This document shows positions 61,115 through 64,000 of a DNA stretch of 64,000 nt, piece by piece (position 1 is the first letter of the stretch; each line of letters starts with the position of its first letter). This DNA comes from Liolophura sinensis. Taxonomy: Eukaryota; Mollusca; Polyplacophora; Chitonida; Chitonidae. Below the pieces are notes generated by a model. The model had not been told where the DNA came from. It made no database searches and saw nothing but the letters and a program-made list of their open reading frames with translations. The translations under genes were made by a program, and so were the position numbers. The stretch lies in NCBI RefSeq assembly GCF_032854445.1, contig NC_088301.1, positions 48,171,116 through 48,235,115 of the forward strand, given 5' to 3'.

Positions 61115-62910
61115 TTATGATTCTGTGTACACTATAGCGTTATTAGACACATGAAGCAGAGTGAGTCTGTGACAGAGAACTCTCTGTCCATATTTACAAG
61201 AGAATACTTCCTCGCAATACGCACTGTAAAACGTAAAAACTTTAGAGTGATGGTATTTGGAGGAATAACCCTGACAGACAAGTTTTTGAAGTAATAACTT
61301 GTGACATTGATTGAAATAGTCACATAACACCCAGGGCCTAACAAGTGCTGCTATAGGCGAGATATGTACACGCCATATGCAGGTCCCTACTGTATGTAAT
61401 GCTATGTCCAAGTAACGATTATTTACAATGTCAAAATTGAAACTATCCCTGTTGTCGTAAATCGTGCGCGAGAGGAAACCCTTTTGGTCTTTACACAAAT
61501 GTAGGTCCAGATCAGATGTACCATCTACATATATTATTAGTCGTATTCATATGAGACATAGGGCAACCAGAAGGGTGGCACAATGTGTACCCATCGGAAT
61601 ACCTATACACTTTTGATATATGGTTTCACCCGAATTTCACATAGATGTTATTTAATGCGAAATTCTAGTAACTCGATGAGCAACAAAACACCCCATGAAT
61701 GATAATCCTTGGTATGTAGTGGAACTGAAGAGGGCTTTGTTGTCTTTGGCGTTAACGTTGATGTAGCAGTGACCAGTTTTATTAAGTGACCACTTTTTAA
61801 ACACCGATGCCAGTAATGATGAAAAGCTATGAATTAAATCTTTGCAAGGAATAATAGTATACAACGTAAAGTGGAGATGTCTTTATACGGTTTATGTATT
61901 TAAGCGCCTAAGCGTCAGTAAGACCCATGGAGTATCCACATTTACTCCAGACGCCTGAAGTTTTTGCAATTGCACAAAGGTACTTTTTCCAAAAATACTG
62001 TACTTCTTGTAGTGCCTTCTTCAAGTGAGTATATATAAGTTTCGTGGTACAGCTTCTTGTCCCTGCAATAAGGAGAGATTTGTATTGGAGATTTTTCCAT
62101 TTTTGGAATCTAGTAAAATTTGGATATATTATTGTGATGGGAAGGTATGGATAAACTCTTCGATTTAAAAAAGACTGATGGTTTTTAGCCTAGATTATAG
62201 CTCGTCATAGAATACTTTGATGCTGCGGCAGTCGTTATAGTTATATTCAGTTCCTCTAGATGGATCTGATAGCAATATTTCTTTATTATAATATTATTAG
62301 GAGCTTTGTCCTGGGAACAATAGCTTATGTTTTCTGACGGTCATCAAGTATCTTTTGCACGTAGGATCCGTCAGAACTTGTTTGGCTGTCCCATGACTTT
62401 TAGTATTGATATGGTGGATCCATACACGACTCGTTTCTTTACTAACTCATACCTATAGAGTCAAAATTCTACCCTCTCTCGTTTACATCATTTCGTTGAC
62501 AAAGTTTTGAAGGACCGGAAGGACAATTTACTTATCGGCTGTCATATTTATGTTTATCGGCTCTCTATACTTTGAACCCCTCACAAGCCGACCTCGTAGA
62601 TCATCACTATTTACAATATTAATGTGACCAGTTTTGAAATGTTTACATAGATGATAAGTAAAGTCTGACGATTCATGATCATAACTGTATCTATCAGATG
62701 TATAATCAGATCTCAAAATCCTTAACTGCTTTCGTGTAATTAAATATCTTGGAAACGATTGCTTTAGTAGACCTACAATGGGAGGAAATGCAAGAGGGGC
62801 TCTCGTATTTTGAAATAATTCGGCAAAGCATTGCGAACCTCTGGATTATTTAAAATTCGTAGTATGTTGCTTAAATCAAGACCCCTATCCAGGTAGGCTG
62901 CATTAATTTT
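61115..62910 (-). pseudogene. Penelope-like element, broken open frame
   Basis: Reading down the minus strand: a PPIVGLLKQ segment near 62,790; GHINIVNSDDLRGRL and RGSKYREPIN (62,528-62,716), typical of the region before the reverse transcriptase; FY-stop-IPKMEKSP-like block and a DKKLYH motif near 62,050-62,150; YTIIPCKDLIHSF at about 61,864; GIPMGTHCATLLVAL (from 61,603 downward); and LDLHLCKDQKG, IYDNRDSFNFDIVNNRYLDI and GYSSKYHHSKVF in a 127-codon frame (61,115-61,498). Multiple stops and frame changes break it, and the YxDD catalytic block between GIPMGT and LDLHL is deleted. No GIY-YIG endonuclease was found below 61,115. Confidence 0.75.
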
Positions 62911-63879
62911 AGGAAAGGTGTATTGTAGCAGCCTGAACCGTTCTGAATGGTTGATGAAGTCGAAATATGATATGTTTTACCGTACACGGATCACATGGGG
63001 TCGTCCAGAAAGTGTAGAAGTGAATGTTACCTCTCTAACCAATTTACTCAGTTTTTTGAGAGGAAGTGCTTATAAGATTGTACGTATAGCGTGCATGCTG
63101 TTCGTTGATTTAGACAAGCCTAACACTTACGTTGCTGTGAATCTGTAGAATCGTGTGGTGGCTGTTACGTTGGCAATCCCCATAACAAGATGTTCGCTTA
63201 TTAGCAACTGTGTTTACCTGGCTGATTTTATGTGGTCATTGACCCTTTGTTGTTACTTTTAGTGGTCTTTCCAATATACTGTAGACCACACTTTTAGCCT
63301 TAAAGCCAAATAAATACAACATATGATAATGTACAACTAAGGTTAACGTAAGAATGAACTCACTATGATTTACCAGGCAGAGATGAACTGAAGTTATTTG
63401 AGATGTTGTGGACATGTTAGACAGGTATTATGTCCACATTAAACCTTTGTACGGAAAGAAGACATTTTCGTGAAATGAAGTATGGTGTCAAGATATGACT
63501 TTGAATTAATGGATCTTACCCATTTACTACGTATAATTCCTCTCTTGACTGGTTCACAAGCTTTGGTGTTAAACAAGCAGACGGCACGTGGTCATGACGT
63601 CAGACTTCCTCTTCAGACTTTGCACTCGACCATGGACTTTATAAAGTTAATTGGTCTTCAACATATTATGCATATAGTTGTATTCCTACGTGAAGAACTA
63701 AAGGTCTGCTATAATACGGGGAGCGCAGTTAGTACCCACCGAGACACCTATACATTCTGTTGACGTATCGCGTTGTCGATTTTCATGTTTACGTGTTATT
63801 AATCACAAATTCGAGAAATTCTGTAAACCGTGAGACAGCTGTAGAATGATAACCTGAGTAGGGTTTGGAATTAAAAAAG
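62911..63879. other. Unrecognised stretch upstream of the Penelope-like element
   Basis: Two open frames (62,918-63,148 and 63,482-63,763, plus) have no motif. Nothing further was recognised. Confidence 0.35.
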
Positions 63880-64000
63880 TCATTTTGAATAATTCTGGAC
63901 CAGTGATATCTAAAAAATTACAACTAACATCGGTGCATCTTTTTTACCTAATTCTGCTTAAGTTACAGTGCTAAAGTATTTAATCCTATACCGTAACAAT
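63880..64000 (-). repeat. Interspersed repeat family A, cut by the window end
   Basis: The reverse complement contains GCAGAATTAGGTAAAAAAGA, TGCACCGATGTTAGTTG and CCAGAATTATTCAAAATG, matching the 3' half of family A. The rest lies beyond the window. Confidence 0.7.

Overview
This is eukaryotic, probably invertebrate, DNA. It is AT-rich, has no long open reading frames and no operon-like gene spacing, and is dominated by repeats. The best lineage clue is a tRNA-headed SINE at 58,272-58,533. Its middle part resembles the V-domain of V-superfamily SINEs that I know from molluscs (RUDI type). Together with Penelope-like retroelements and short TIR elements this suggests a mollusc or another lophotrochozoan. 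That placement is inference, and no species is claimed.

Layout. 1-5,640: sparse sequence with two copies of an interspersed repeat, here called family A. 5,650-7,820: a 39/40-bp minisatellite of about 54 units, followed by a family B fragment. 10,770-11,235: a decayed 19-bp minisatellite. 14,341-14,620: a compact CpG-rich block. 15.5-30 kb: mostly unrecognised sequence with a family A copy, a TG microsatellite, a decayed SINE and two TIR elements. 30,057-30,785: a 27-bp minisatellite. 37-38.5 kb: a SINE fragment and a cluster of eight TATCGATA motifs containing a perfect 32-bp palindrome. 40.9-41.7 kb: a Penelope-like reverse transcriptase relic. 44.8-50.2 kb: family A and B copies, a (TA)n tract flanked by 71-bp inverted arms, and a long foldback structure. 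51.9-52.65 kb: two Penelope-like fragments facing each other.

52,693-54,525, minus strand: the only region that looks like a normal host gene. Two exons encode the C-terminus of a membrane protein, with a CUB-like extracellular segment followed by a transmembrane helix and a cytoplasmic tail. 55.1-57.9 kb: a frameshifted non-LTR retrotransposon of the Jockey/I type. A young SINE with a perfect 14-bp target duplication follows it. 59.0-60.1 kb: exon-like relics of a transposon-associated gene. 61.1-62.9 kb: a more complete but broken Penelope-like element on the minus strand. The window ends inside another family A copy.

I see no tRNA or rRNA genes, no CRISPR arrays and no prokaryote-type system. 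The open frames in the minisatellites exist because the repeat lengths are multiples of three. The most interesting items are the repeat families without an assignable class, the nested inverted structures, the motif cluster and the inverted Penelope pair.
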